Assembly (NCBI GenBank): GCA_021030905.1
Contig: JAGFMI010000016.1
Span: forward strand, 496,001-560,000
Reading direction: 5' to 3'
Origin: Pyrenula massariospora
Lineage: Eukaryota; Ascomycota; Eurotiomycetes; Pyrenulales; Pyrenulaceae
DNA: 64,000 bases
Of this stretch, positions 45,901-55,918 are shown one piece after another. Position numbers and translations under genes: made by a program. A model generated the notes under the pieces. The model was not told the origin of the DNA. It did no database searches and worked only from the letters and a program-made list of their open reading frames with translations. How positions within the stretch are numbered: the stretch's first letter is position 1; each line of letters begins with the position of its first letter.

Positions 45901-48344
45901 ATGGATGTATTAGAAGACGACAACTTCTCGGATGGCGCATTCGATGATCTAGCTCCAAATGCCTTGATAGAGCTTGAGCAGAACGCTATCGACGCTACTC
46001 AGAAATTTCCTGGACCTGGCCAGCGCGTCGCACAATACCCTCCTGTCCGTCGAAAGCCGCATAATGAACCGAGCGAAGGAGCGGTGGTAGGTAATGCCAA
46101 TGGGGAAGAAACTTGGATGCAAGATGTCGACGTATCGACGCCGATTGAGGAGAAATCCATACCCTTCGCCAATGCCGGGGAACTCACTCAGAAAGAGCAA
46201 TGGCGTGTGAACCGATTTGCCCATCCTAATAGAAGGAATGATCACCCGCAACAAGCGCTTCGACCATACAGTGATACTCCACGGAACTTTGAGGTCGCAA
46301 GCAGAACTCTTCCACCTCAGCAATCCACTGCTTCGTCCACTGGAGCGACGGTCAATGAAAAATCCTATAGACGAGAGGATGAAATGGTAGTCGATGCTGG
46401 TTCCACACAATACCAACGATCCGTACATTCGGCGCCAGAGGAAGCACTTCGCGCCCAAGTCGAGGATGTATGCAATCTTAAATGTCTTATGATTTGCAAG
46501 CTAATGTCTCATGCCTGTAGCTACTTCGAGATCGAGAACAGTTGACCCAAGAACTCAGTAAAGCTAAATCTACGATCCTGGCACAGAAAGGAGAAATATC
46601 TATCGTTCGAGCAAATCAAAATGACTCCTCCAAAACGTTTGACCGTCGATTGGCTGCGCTCAAAAAGTCAGTCGACGAAGACGCGTTGAAGAACCAAGCA
46701 AAACTCGATGCTGTCAACTCTGAAAGCAAAAGAATATTTTCTGAAAATCAGTTTCTTAAGCACAATCTCACGGAAGAGGTCGATCGAGTAAGAACCCTCC
46801 AGCGCAGTCTAAAGGAGAAGTCCAAAGAAGGCCCCAGCCCTGTGTCGACACCAAAGAAGAATAGAACTTTGCCTTTGCGGGATGGCTTTAATGATGTGGA
46901 ACTTCTGGTCATGTCACCTGCAAAGTCGGGTAGGAAATCAGGCCCTACAACTCCATCCACTAGTAATAAGCGGAAGCGGAAGCCTACATTGACTAGTCCA
47001 GTCCCTGCTTTGGATCTCAGCCAGGGTATTGTGGATGTTGCTCATGACAACGAAATACCAAATAAATCTGATAACAGAACACTTGATCAGCCTAAAGTTG
47101 TGGTGATTCGCGACAATGAAGGCTTGCACTTTCTGCAAAAGCTTTTAAACTATCGAGTTGCTTCTAGCGGAAAACGCATGCTTGAGGTCTTTACCGAGCT
47201 TTCCCTACCGTCCAATAAGACACACTCCTTCACGTCAGTCTTTCTTGAACGTACAGCCTGTCTTAGTGGCAAGACATTACCCTCAGAAGTTACCAGAGTC
47301 ATCCTCTTTCTCTGGTCGTGTTCTTTGGACGAGAAATATCATCGATCTCTCCCAGTCCTCCTTGATATTGTTTACTTTGTTCTCTCCCTGAACAGTTCCT
47401 TGGTAGCGCCGTTCGTGATCGAAGATCTGCTGAAGGTCCTTCAACGTACGGTCGAACTCAACGGAATTCCTCGCTTTCAACACTCGCCTGTATCGCATTT
47501 AGCTTCCGGAAAATCCAAACAGACACCGAAGTCGGAATTGGTCGAGGTTGACGAAACAGCGTGCTTAGGGATGCTGTACACTACTGCTTGCGCTTGCGCT
47601 CATACTGAAAAACACCTGAAACGTCTCTGGCAAACCATTAGCCCGGATCTTGTGCTCATGATGCTGAACTCATCCCAGCTCATTCCCAATATCGTCTTAA
47701 TGCTCGATATACTGGCGACTAGCATCATGCCGACTACTTTTGGCACAATTGTTGCATCCGAAGCTGATCAAGCCGCCATTGAAAAACACGTCATCAATCG
47801 CGTCACATGGCTACTCTGGGAAAAGCCCCGCGTCGATGAAGGCGACAAGCCATACACCCGCAGAGAGATTTGCGAATTTAGACTTGAAGTCATGTCACTC
47901 CTCTCACTGCTTGCCTTTGCATCTCCGCATCCTCACGACGATTTCACCCAGCACAGCAGCATTGTCCTTGCCCGGCACCCCACAGCCATTGCCCGCATCT
48001 TCCGCTGTATGTACGATGAGCTTGATGCCCTGTACACGCATCCACCCGAGCACGAACTACACGCTAGGCTCGTGAACGAAGGAACCCGCATCGTGCACCA
48101 CCTGCTAAGGCTACATGGGAGTGACATCGACCTGTCCCAGAAACTGAGCACGATCAATGGTGGCGTGCAGAAGCATAGAGTTGTTCTGACTAGGCTGGCG
48201 TTTAGTGATGGGTTGCTCTTGGAAGCAGGAATTAGCAATGAGACGGTTGTCATGGCGCACGATATGCTTGAGCAGGCGGTGACGCCGGAGGAGGCCGAGG
48301 CGTTGATGGATGTTTTTAATTCGTCTAGGGGAAGCAAGGAATGA
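45901..48344 (+). CDS. uvsD: ATRIP-type checkpoint protein (UvsD/Rad26/Ddc2 group)
   Basis: Exons 45901-46467 and 46521-48344 give 796 residues. The N-terminus MDVLEDDNFSDGAFDDLAPN is the acidic amphipathic RPA-binding element of ATRIP proteins, followed by ALIELEQNAI, also conserved. A coiled coil begins at the splice junction (LLRDREQLTQELSKAK, GEISIVRANQ) and spans about 180-290, the dimerisation and ATR-recruiting region. A basic linker with KRKRKPT (nuclear localisation) follows, then about 430 residues of helical repeat. The protein brings the Mec1/ATR kinase to RPA-coated single-stranded DNA. The start ATG is fixed by the acidic motif. Family recognition comes from the N-terminus and coiled coil; the rest diverges fast in fungi. 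Confidence 0.87.
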
Positions 48345-48636
48345 TTTTGTTCCGTTTCTGTAAATGGATGGACCACCATGTAATGCGTCTTGGATGTCTT
48401 GCGTGTATGAGGATCAATGAGCAATGGATGCATAGCAATGGAAATGGGTTATACGAGGAGGGGATAGGCATGGTAAGCGGAGTTCTTAGCTTTATCTGAA
48501 ATCAATGCACACGAATATATTCTACATTGGCACATATACCTTCATTTCTACCGGCAATGAAATACACACCAAATAACATATCAAGAGAGTTACATATTAT
48601 TCCGAAAGCCCAAGATCCCGATTGCTGTTTAAATCG

Positions 48637-50538
48637 CTATGACAAGCCCGCCAAAACCGCTGCCAAGCTACCCTTATCATACTTGACCGTCTTTCCCTTA
48701 CCCTTATCGATCTCGTGATACCGATCCCAGAACCTAGCATACAGTGGCTCAATCATCGCCTGAACTTCCCTGCTCAACGCCGACCTAACCTCCCTCTCCA
48801 TATACAGGCTCTTGTGGCGTGCGACCATTTCGTCGAAGCTTAGATTAAACGCCTTGAACTTTTCCTTGATCTTGTCTTTGTCCTTGCTGCTGAGGGCCTT
48901 CACAATAGCGGTAGAATCAACAGAGGAGCCAGATGTAGGGCGGTTAGCAGGGTTCGGCGTGCGGTTCGTGTACTGCACATCGAAGAGGTGGGAAGACGGA
49001 TCACGCCAGGCGTCGAGATACAGTGAAGAGCCTTTCTTGCGCCAGGCATCAAGTTTCTGAGCGTGGGGACTAGCTCCAAGGTAGCGTGAGAGTTCAGGGG
49101 AGTTTCGGATGCTGCGGTCAACGACGGCCATGACGTTTGCGAGGAAGCAGCCCTGGACAGGCTTGGTTCGGTGGAAGTTGCGCGCGCGGCTTTCGAGGGA
49201 TGACATGAGCGTTTCGATGGTGTCGAGGAGGTAGTGGGAGAGTAGAGTGGAGCCGTCGGCGCCAACGTCTATGGGCGGAAGGGAGGTGCTACTGGCAGGG
49301 GAACGCCAGTTGCCGTCGCCGATTGAGGTCAGTATAGAAGAGAGAGGTTGAGAGAAGACTGCGAGGGAGTTCATGCGGGACATTGTTTCGGAGACAAGTG
49401 GGACAGGAGCACCATCATTTGGGAGGACAGCAACCGTAGATGATTTTCGGCGAGTTTCTTCAAGGAGTTCGTTGAGCGACGTTTTGGCGGTGTCGCGGAC
49501 GGGACGAAGAGCGTCTTGACAAATAGTTTTGAGGGCCCCGGTCTTTGATTCTAGTCGGTATGATAACGGTGTCACGATGTCGATGATCTCAAATGCGAGG
49601 TAGCAGTCAGCCATGATGTTGGACTTTATGAAACCATTCAGCTCCGAGAGCGTCCTCGCAAATTGGCCGAAAGCGTCTTGAGCCGTGATCTCCAAGACAG
49701 AAACACGCTGATTACTTGAAAACATTTGGGATATGTTTTCAAACTCTGCTAGGGACATCCCTTCGAGCCCGCTCGCATAGGCACCTATGCCGCTCGATCC
49801 CTCGCGATAGATTCCGGAGTCCTGAGCCTTCCGCTTTGACGTGCTGATGGAAGCCATGGCTAGATTCTGCAGGCTCGATGACAAATAGGGGCCCCTGACT
49901 TCTGCATAGATTCGTATGGCAGGTTCGACATCTTTGGACTGTCCAAATTTGGCGGCATGGCTTGCAGCAGAAGTGATGGCGGAAGACATTTGAGCCAGAC
50001 CGGAAAGCTTTTCCTGTGAGAGAGTTGGGAATGCGAGCTGCTTCGTGATGTAATGCAGCGGCTCTATTGGACGAATATCCTCTTTCAGCGTGGCGCGAAA
50101 GAGCTCCTGCAGTTGTCCACTTCCTGACGCCAACAAACTGTTAAATTCTGATATGGCTTGCTGATTAGATCGGAGGTTGCTAGAGCTTAAGTCGTTGAGG
50201 GCACGGTCAACACGCCTCAAAGCAGCAAGATACTGGCTGAGACTAGAACTCCGGGGTCCTGCTCTAATAATACCTTCTTCTCGTCCTCTGGCGTCTAGTG
50301 GCTGTCGAAGCCGTTCAATTGCCTCATTGATGCGATCGACATTATTATTTGTGACCTGCAGCGTTTGTGTGTTGCTGTAGATCGGACCAATCGCTTGTTT
50401 GACCACCTGACCACTCTCATCTAGCCGAGAGATAGAGCCTTGGATCTTCTTGGTCAAGGTCTTGAGTTTTTCTAGGTTTGCATTTAACACTTCCACCTCT
50501 GCTCCTTCTTCTGATATCGCATTTCTGACACCCACCAT
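48637..50538 (-). CDS. EXO70: Exocyst complex subunit Exo70
   Basis: A single-exon gene of 633 residues. The start is the ATG at 50538 (MVGVRNAISEEGAEVEVLNA); the frame extends nine bases further with no upstream ATG. The N-terminal coiled coil (NLEKLKTLTKKIQGSISRLD) is followed by the Exo70 helical rod with IGPIYSNTQTLQ and REEGIIRAGP. The C-terminal basic helix region (DKIKEKFKAFNLSFDEMVAR, VKYDKGSLAAVLAGL) is the phosphoinositide- and Rho-binding end. Exo70 tethers secretory vesicles at the plasma membrane. The length is normal for filamentous fungi. It shares a 600-bp divergent promoter with the phospholipase gene. Confidence 0.95.
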   Translation of the reverse strand: MVGVRNAISEEGAEVEVLNANLEKLKTLTKKIQGSISRLDESGQVVKQAIGPIYSNTQTLQVTNNNVDRINEAIERLRQPLDARGREEGIIRAGPRSSSLSQYLAALRRVDRALNDLSSSNLRSNQQAISEFNSLLASGSGQLQELFRATLKEDIRPIEPLHYITKQLAFPTLSQEKLSGLAQMSSAITSAASHAAKFGQSKDVEPAIRIYAEVRGPYLSSSLQNLAMASISTSKRKAQDSGIYREGSSGIGAYASGLEGMSLAEFENISQMFSSNQRVSVLEITAQDAFGQFARTLSELNGFIKSNIMADCYLAFEIIDIVTPLSYRLESKTGALKTICQDALRPVRDTAKTSLNELLEETRRKSSTVAVLPNDGAPVPLVSETMSRMNSLAVFSQPLSSILTSIGDGNWRSPASSTSLPPIDVGADGSTLLSHYLLDTIETLMSSLESRARNFHRTKPVQGCFLANVMAVVDRSIRNSPELSRYLGASPHAQKLDAWRKKGSSLYLDAWRDPSSHLFDVQYTNRTPNPANRPTSGSSVDSTAIVKALSSKDKDKIKEKFKAFNLSFDEMVARHKSLYMEREVRSALSREVQAMIEPLYARFWDRYHEIDKGKGKTVKYDKGSLAAVLAGLS

Positions 50539-51147
50539 GATTGACACTTACTGGGCTGTGAGGTAGCCTAGGTGTCCGGCATTGGTCATATCCTCCCCTC
50601 CAAAATGAAATTGATGTCTCCAAGCTTTATGGACACTCCATAAATGAAACAGTTAACTTCTCTCACCAGACAGGCAGGAGATCGGTTCTAGGTTCCACGG
50701 AGGGTATTATTGAAGCTCTGACTTAATTCAAGTTTTCTCGATCACGAAATAGCGTCTGGTTGGCAAGCTTGATCATAGGCAATGGATAGGTAGCAAAATT
50801 GCCTGAAGGAGGGAGTTGGTTGTCGAGTTTGATCTGCTGCAAGGTTCTCGGCCGCCTCGGCTCAAAGCGGCCCGAGGCACAAGCTCTCACAGGGATGTTC
50901 CTGACGATCTGAAGATCAACTACTGCCCTGGTTCCAAGGTTCTGATAGAGGGCTCGGGAAATATCAATCTCGTACAAGTACATTCCCTATCCAACGCATA
51001 AACACTCATAACGAAAGCGAAGTTGAAGGGCACGCTCCCATGGCCGCGCATTGCGCTTTTCTCGATCTTCGATGATGCCGATGAGGCGCTAGAGCCGGCT
51101 TGACCGTGCTTCTCAACAACTTTCAATCATACGACCTTGACAAGACG
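50539..51147. promoter_or_regulatory. Divergent promoter of EXO70 and the phospholipase gene
   Basis: This 609-bp region separates two divergent start codons and holds no gene. No individual transcription-factor site is called with confidence. Confidence 0.5.
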
Positions 51148-53532
51148 ATGTTTACGAACAGGCTTTGCGTCCGATATGGAGCAATTGTAGCTGTCGCCTC
51201 ACTATCTGGGACTGCACTTTCTAGCCGTCACGGTCGTCTCGCACTCGATAGTCCCATCGTCGATCAAGATGGACGATCTCAACGAGCGCTCCGACAGCGC
51301 CAACACCGCCTGTCAGAGCAACATCCTTCAAGTCACAAAAGAGGAGATGCACCCTTAATATCGACACCGCCTGTCTCCGCTCAACTCGATAGTCAAAGTC
51401 CCGCTTTCGAGGACGATGACACCTCCGCTTGGGCAGATTTCTCCAAAAACTTCAATGCAGTGTGGGAGGGGGTGAAGAAAATTGAGTGGTCAAAGTTCAG
51501 CAACAATATAACCGACTTCATAGTACCAGCATGGGCACAGCAGCTACCGGGCTTTGTGGACAAATTGAATCTTGAGCTATCGATGGAGCCAGGCTCTCTG
51601 GCTGACGAGATTTGGTCAGAAGCTCACGATACGGACATTAATCCGGAGATTCTGTGGGATGCGCGTGTACGTGTCAGCGATGATCTCTGCCAGGAAGAGA
51701 AGGAATACGTTCGAAAGCGCAAGATGCACGTCGTAAGAGCACTGGCAAAATATCTTGATTTAAGAGAGCAAGATATCAACCCGGAAGATGTTCCAACCAT
51801 TGCAATCTGTGGGTCTGGGGGAGGATTGAGAGCTTTGGTTGCGGGCACAGGATCCTATCTGAGTGCAACCGAAGCTGGCCTTTTTGATTGCGCAACATAC
51901 ACGGCCGGAGTTAGCGGTAGCTGTTGGCTTCAGACCTTGTTCCATTCATCTTTGGGCAAGCAAGATAATGAAACGCTTGCCAAGCATCTCAAGAATCGAA
52001 TAGATGTTCATATTGCCTTTCCTCCTCCCGCCTTGAAATTGTTCACAAGTGCGCCTACTAACAAGTATTTATTGAGTGGATTTGTTGAGAAATTAAAAGG
52101 CGACCCAGGAGCTGATTTTGGGCTCGTTGACATCTACGGATTGCTTCTAGCCGCGAGACTCCTTGTGCCCAAAGGGGAACTCGCCATATCCGACCATGAT
52201 TTGAAGTTGTCCAACCAACGAGCTTACGTCGACAACGGCGCCAATCCAATGCCAATCTACACCGCAGTCCGTCATGAAATTCCACTTCAAAAACTACAAG
52301 AAGAGGAGGCGACTCATCAAGCGCTTCGGAAGGAGCAAGCTATGGAGAAGGCTCGCAAAGAGGCTTGGTTTCAATGGTTCGAATTCACTCCATACGAATT
52401 TTTCTCCGAGGAGCTTGCGGCCGGCATTCCAACCTGGGCACTTGGTCGCTCTTTCAATAATGGACGTAATGTTATTCTTGATAGCGGCGTCAGCGTACCA
52501 GAAATCAGAGTGCCGCTACTGATGGGCATTTGGGCCAGCGCATTCTGCGCAACGCTATCCCATTACTACAAGGAGATACGGCCTGCCGTCCTTGGTATTA
52601 CGGGGCTCGGTGGCCTTGACGAGTTAATGGAGGAGAAAAATGAGGATCTGATCAAAATCCATCCTATCGATCCAGCAACCATCCCGAACTTCGTGTATGG
52701 CATGAAGGATCAACTGCCGCCCAGTTGTCCCGAATCTATCTTCAAAAGCGACCATCTTCAACTAATGGATGCAGGCATGAGTAACAACCTACCCATCTAT
52801 CCCCTTCTCCGTCCAGGGCGCAAGGTTGACATTCTAGTCGCTTTCGACGCCTCGGCAGAAGTCAAGCAAGACAACTGGCTCTCTGTGGTAGATGGATACG
52901 CCCGTCAACGAGGTATCAAAGGATGGCCTATTGGCGCTGGGTGGCCCAAACAGTCAACCAGCGTAAAATCTAATATGAAAAGTCTCGATGAAGCGCAGGC
53001 AAAGTCTCCCCAAGAGGCCGCAAGTAAGGTCGCGGAAGCTCAAAACCATCAGCCCGACTCTAACAATGAGACATCTGTGCCTAGGCCCAGTGAGGACAGC
53101 GATCTCACCTACTGCAACGTCTGGGTCGGTACTACTGCCGAACGCGTGACTACGTCTGAACCTCCACCGTCTAAGCGTTTACCTACAGACTCTGATTTCC
53201 ACCTCCTCCGCGAACCCGACGCAGGTATAGCCGTCATTTACTTCCCCTTCCTCCCAAACCCCCGCGTCCCGCACGTCGACCCGCAAACAAGCGAGTTCAT
53301 GTCGACGTGGAACTTTGTATACACGCCGGATGAGGTGGAGAGCGTGGTTGAGCTGGCGAGGAAGAATTTTGAGGAAGGGAAGGAGCAGGTGAAGGGCACG
53401 GTCAGGGCGGTCTATGAGAGGAAGAAACTGCAGAGGCTGGAAAGGGAGAGGGAGTGGGATGAAGCAGAAAGGAGCAGGAGATGGAAGGGCATGGGTAAAA
53501 AGGTGAGAGACTGGGGTGATCACTTTAATTAA
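51148..53532 (+). CDS. plaA: Cytosolic phospholipase A2-like (group IV) lipase
   Basis: Single exon; the first ATG in frame is 51148, giving 795 residues. The cPLA2 catalytic features are all present: the oxyanion glycine motif GSGGG at 222-226, the nucleophile S256 in GVSGSCW, and the dyad aspartate D541 in MDAGMSNNLPIYPLL. No C2 domain is present, as in other fungal members. The N-terminus MFTNRLCVRYGAIVAVASLS is hydrophobic with two arginines and no acidic residue, compatible with a mitochondrial presequence or signal anchor. The C-terminal ~60 residues form a charged helix (ERKKLQRLEREREWDEAERS). The family hydrolyses the sn-2 ester of phospholipids. The gene name follows Aspergillus plaA and is by analogy. 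Confidence 0.92.
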   Translation: MFTNRLCVRYGAIVAVASLSGTALSSRHGRLALDSPIVDQDGRSQRALRQRQHRLSEQHPSSHKRGDAPLISTPPVSAQLDSQSPAFEDDDTSAWADFSKNFNAVWEGVKKIEWSKFSNNITDFIVPAWAQQLPGFVDKLNLELSMEPGSLADEIWSEAHDTDINPEILWDARVRVSDDLCQEEKEYVRKRKMHVVRALAKYLDLREQDINPEDVPTIAICGSGGGLRALVAGTGSYLSATEAGLFDCATYTAGVSGSCWLQTLFHSSLGKQDNETLAKHLKNRIDVHIAFPPPALKLFTSAPTNKYLLSGFVEKLKGDPGADFGLVDIYGLLLAARLLVPKGELAISDHDLKLSNQRAYVDNGANPMPIYTAVRHEIPLQKLQEEEATHQALRKEQAMEKARKEAWFQWFEFTPYEFFSEELAAGIPTWALGRSFNNGRNVILDSGVSVPEIRVPLLMGIWASAFCATLSHYYKEIRPAVLGITGLGGLDELMEEKNEDLIKIHPIDPATIPNFVYGMKDQLPPSCPESIFKSDHLQLMDAGMSNNLPIYPLLRPGRKVDILVAFDASAEVKQDNWLSVVDGYARQRGIKGWPIGAGWPKQSTSVKSNMKSLDEAQAKSPQEAASKVAEAQNHQPDSNNETSVPRPSEDSDLTYCNVWVGTTAERVTTSEPPPSKRLPTDSDFHLLREPDAGIAVIYFPFLPNPRVPHVDPQTSEFMSTWNFVYTPDEVESVVELARKNFEEGKEQVKGTVRAVYERKKLQRLEREREWDEAERSRRWKGMGKKVRDWGDHFN

Positions 53533-53714
53533 ATTGCGGTTGAGGGATCTAGAAGGAATGATGATGTTTCATTTTAGACTGCAGCTGTTCGCAAGGAACA
53601 CTGATACCCAGAAGCTGACATAGATACAAGTAATGAACGCTATGCGTAACACATGAATAATAAATCATGATTTTTCTATCGAATTTGGTCTACATTTGGA
53701 ATCATTCTCATCCG

Positions 53715-55178
53715 CTACCGATATCTATCCCTCTCCCTATCTCGATCACGGTCGCGGTCGCGATCCCTCTCTCTGTCCCTTTCCCTCTCCCTGTAACTCT
53801 CTCTTCCCCCTTCCCGATCTCTATCTCTCTCCCTCGGCCGGTCAGCCTCAACTTCAACCTCAACCTCCTCCATCTCCTCTTTGAAAAACTCCCTCACAAT
53901 ACTCTTCTCCTCGCTCTCCCGCTCCGGATTCAACATGAACCGTATCGTGAAATCCTTCTCGCCGACCCGCGCTCTACGGCCGTTCGGCATGGTGGGGTTC
54001 ATCTGCGCGCTCGGCGACGAATCCGTCTGCCCGTTGGGCGAGGAAGAGCCGTTGGTCACGCCGTTGGACTGTCTGGCGGTGGCCTTTGATTCGGTGAAGC
54101 GGGGGAGGTGGGAGGCGTCGAGTTCGGCGTTGAGGGGGATGCGGGCTTCGAGGAAGGCTTCGATGGTGAAGGAGGGGCCGACGAGCGTGTGAGGGCGGTG
54201 GTGGGTGTAGAGTTCTAGGAGGTCAAGGAGGGTTTCTGGGAGAAATGCGCTGTCAGATGGGGACTGATAATCGGAGGAAGGAGATAGAACATGCCCATGA
54301 CCATAGCGCGGGTTATGCTCCACGTTGCGTAATCCCGGCCACTATAGAGCGCCTCATTGTCTGAGCCGTGTATCCGGCTAGACAGCTCCAGACATGCGAA
54401 AGCGAGGGTAGCCGTCGACTGTTTGAGGGGCGCAAATGTTCGATATAGGTCAAGAGAGATCTGGTAAGCTGTCTTTGCAACTGCAGAGCCGCGCTGGAAG
54501 CCGTATTCCTTGGCTAGTTTGAGGACCATATGCTGTGGATGGCGGTTGCGGAAGTCGAATCCAGAAGCTTCGAGCATCAGCCGCTCAAGGCCGATGATTG
54601 TGCGGGAATGGTTTTCGAAGATCTGCATAAGATTAGTTCTGTCCTGGAGTTTATAGAAAGGTCAATACCGGATCGTCTGGTGAGAGATGCTCTGCGGGAG
54701 GAACCCTTAGATTGTTTGCTGCCGCGAGAATGTCGCGCGACTTTTTGAGAGTGTCCTCAATCTTGCATGCTGTGAAAAGCGCTGCAGCAGCTGCATCCTT
54801 GCTGGCTTCAGCTACGACAACCGACGATGAAAGGTCTGTCGACTTACCACATAGCTGTACTCAGTGTCAGGATGGATGAGACGAAATTTATGATAGTACA
54901 CGACAGCGGTGTCAAATGTCCGCACTGGTCTAAGGAGCACGATCAGCAAAAGCTTTATTAATTCAGAAGATCAAATCGTACAGTCTTAAGGCCTTTCGGA
55001 CATTGTCGATCCATAGTACCCCAGAAAGCCGCACGTTGTCCTCCCGAGTCTGGCCCACTCCAATGTCTCGGATGCACTTCTGGATAGCGTGCTCAAAGAG
55101 ATATGGCTTTGCCACTTGAATGAAGGACGGATGTGGAAGACCATTTGTATTTGCTGTCGGCTCTGACGAAGACGGCAT
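53715..55178 (-). CDS. CTK2: CTD kinase cyclin subunit Ctk2 (cyclin K/C group)
   Basis: Exons 55178-54982, 54929-54848, 54797-54669, 54622-54295 and 54235-53715 give 418 residues. The cyclin box starts around YLFEHAIQKCIRDIGVGQTRE and includes RTFDTAVVYYHKFRL, AAALFTACKIEDT and IIGLERLMLEASGFDFRNRHP. The last intron (54294-54236) appears to be GC-AG: only that donor restores AMVM-ETLLDLLELYTHHR, the expected second cyclin fold helix. A GT donor 4 bp downstream with an alternative acceptor gives a less natural join. The C-terminus is Arg/Asp/Glu-rich (repeated RDRD), like splicing-associated cyclins. Ctk2 partners a Ctk1/CDK12-type kinase that phosphorylates Ser2 of the RNA polymerase II CTD. 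Confidence 0.88.
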
Positions 55179-55918
55179 TGCGAGGGAAAGATGGCTACCA
55201 TCCAGAGGTGGAAGCCAATTTAGGAGCGCTGGTAAGTATTAGTTCTGGAGAATATGAGGATGACATGAGGCCGAAGGGCTTGGGGGGAGAAAGTCAATAC
55301 TAGGCGGTTGTAGAAGGTGGTCATACCTAGAAAACCAAAGATTATCAGCGCCACGTGTACGCAAAGTCCAGTAAATTGACCAAATCAAAGAAGAACCTAC
55401 TCTGAAGCCCATGGCCAGACTTGATTTCCCATCCAATTATAGGACAATCACGTGACCAGTCAAGATTCTCAATGTTTTACTGCGAACGATACGATATTAA
55501 GTAAGGAATGGAGCCGCTGTCAACTGGGAATTATCGCTTTAATACATGTATATTGAATCGGATACTCAGCGTGGTTTCCTTGGTGCAAAGATTTCTGACA
55601 CTGTTAGGCGAGCCAAATTGGGAGATGTGACAACCACGCTGCCTTAGAGTGAAATCATGCCTACGTTCATTGCTTGCATAAATATTTGGTCATCTCTGGA
55701 GATCAACGGTAAACACCGATTTGAGTAAATGACTGTCTAAAAATTCCACCTCATTATCCTAAAGGTGCCATTACAGTGCAAATTCCCTCTCTCTGTGCTC
55801 CTTGCTAAAATTGCCACACCAAATGCCCATGGTCTCCTATAACTCCTGAACCAATTATTTCATGTCAACGTAATGTACACTGTTCCTATGACAGAACAGG
55901 GCTTCCCCACCACTGGGC
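55179..55918. other. CTK2 promoter and 3' flank of the next minus-strand gene
   Basis: 740 bp without a gene, repeat or RNA gene that I can support. Confidence 0.5.

Noticed and set aside
53667-54089. 140-codon plus-strand frame rich in Ile/Pro/Ser
   Set aside because: Reverse reading of the Arg/Asp repeat at the end of CTK2.
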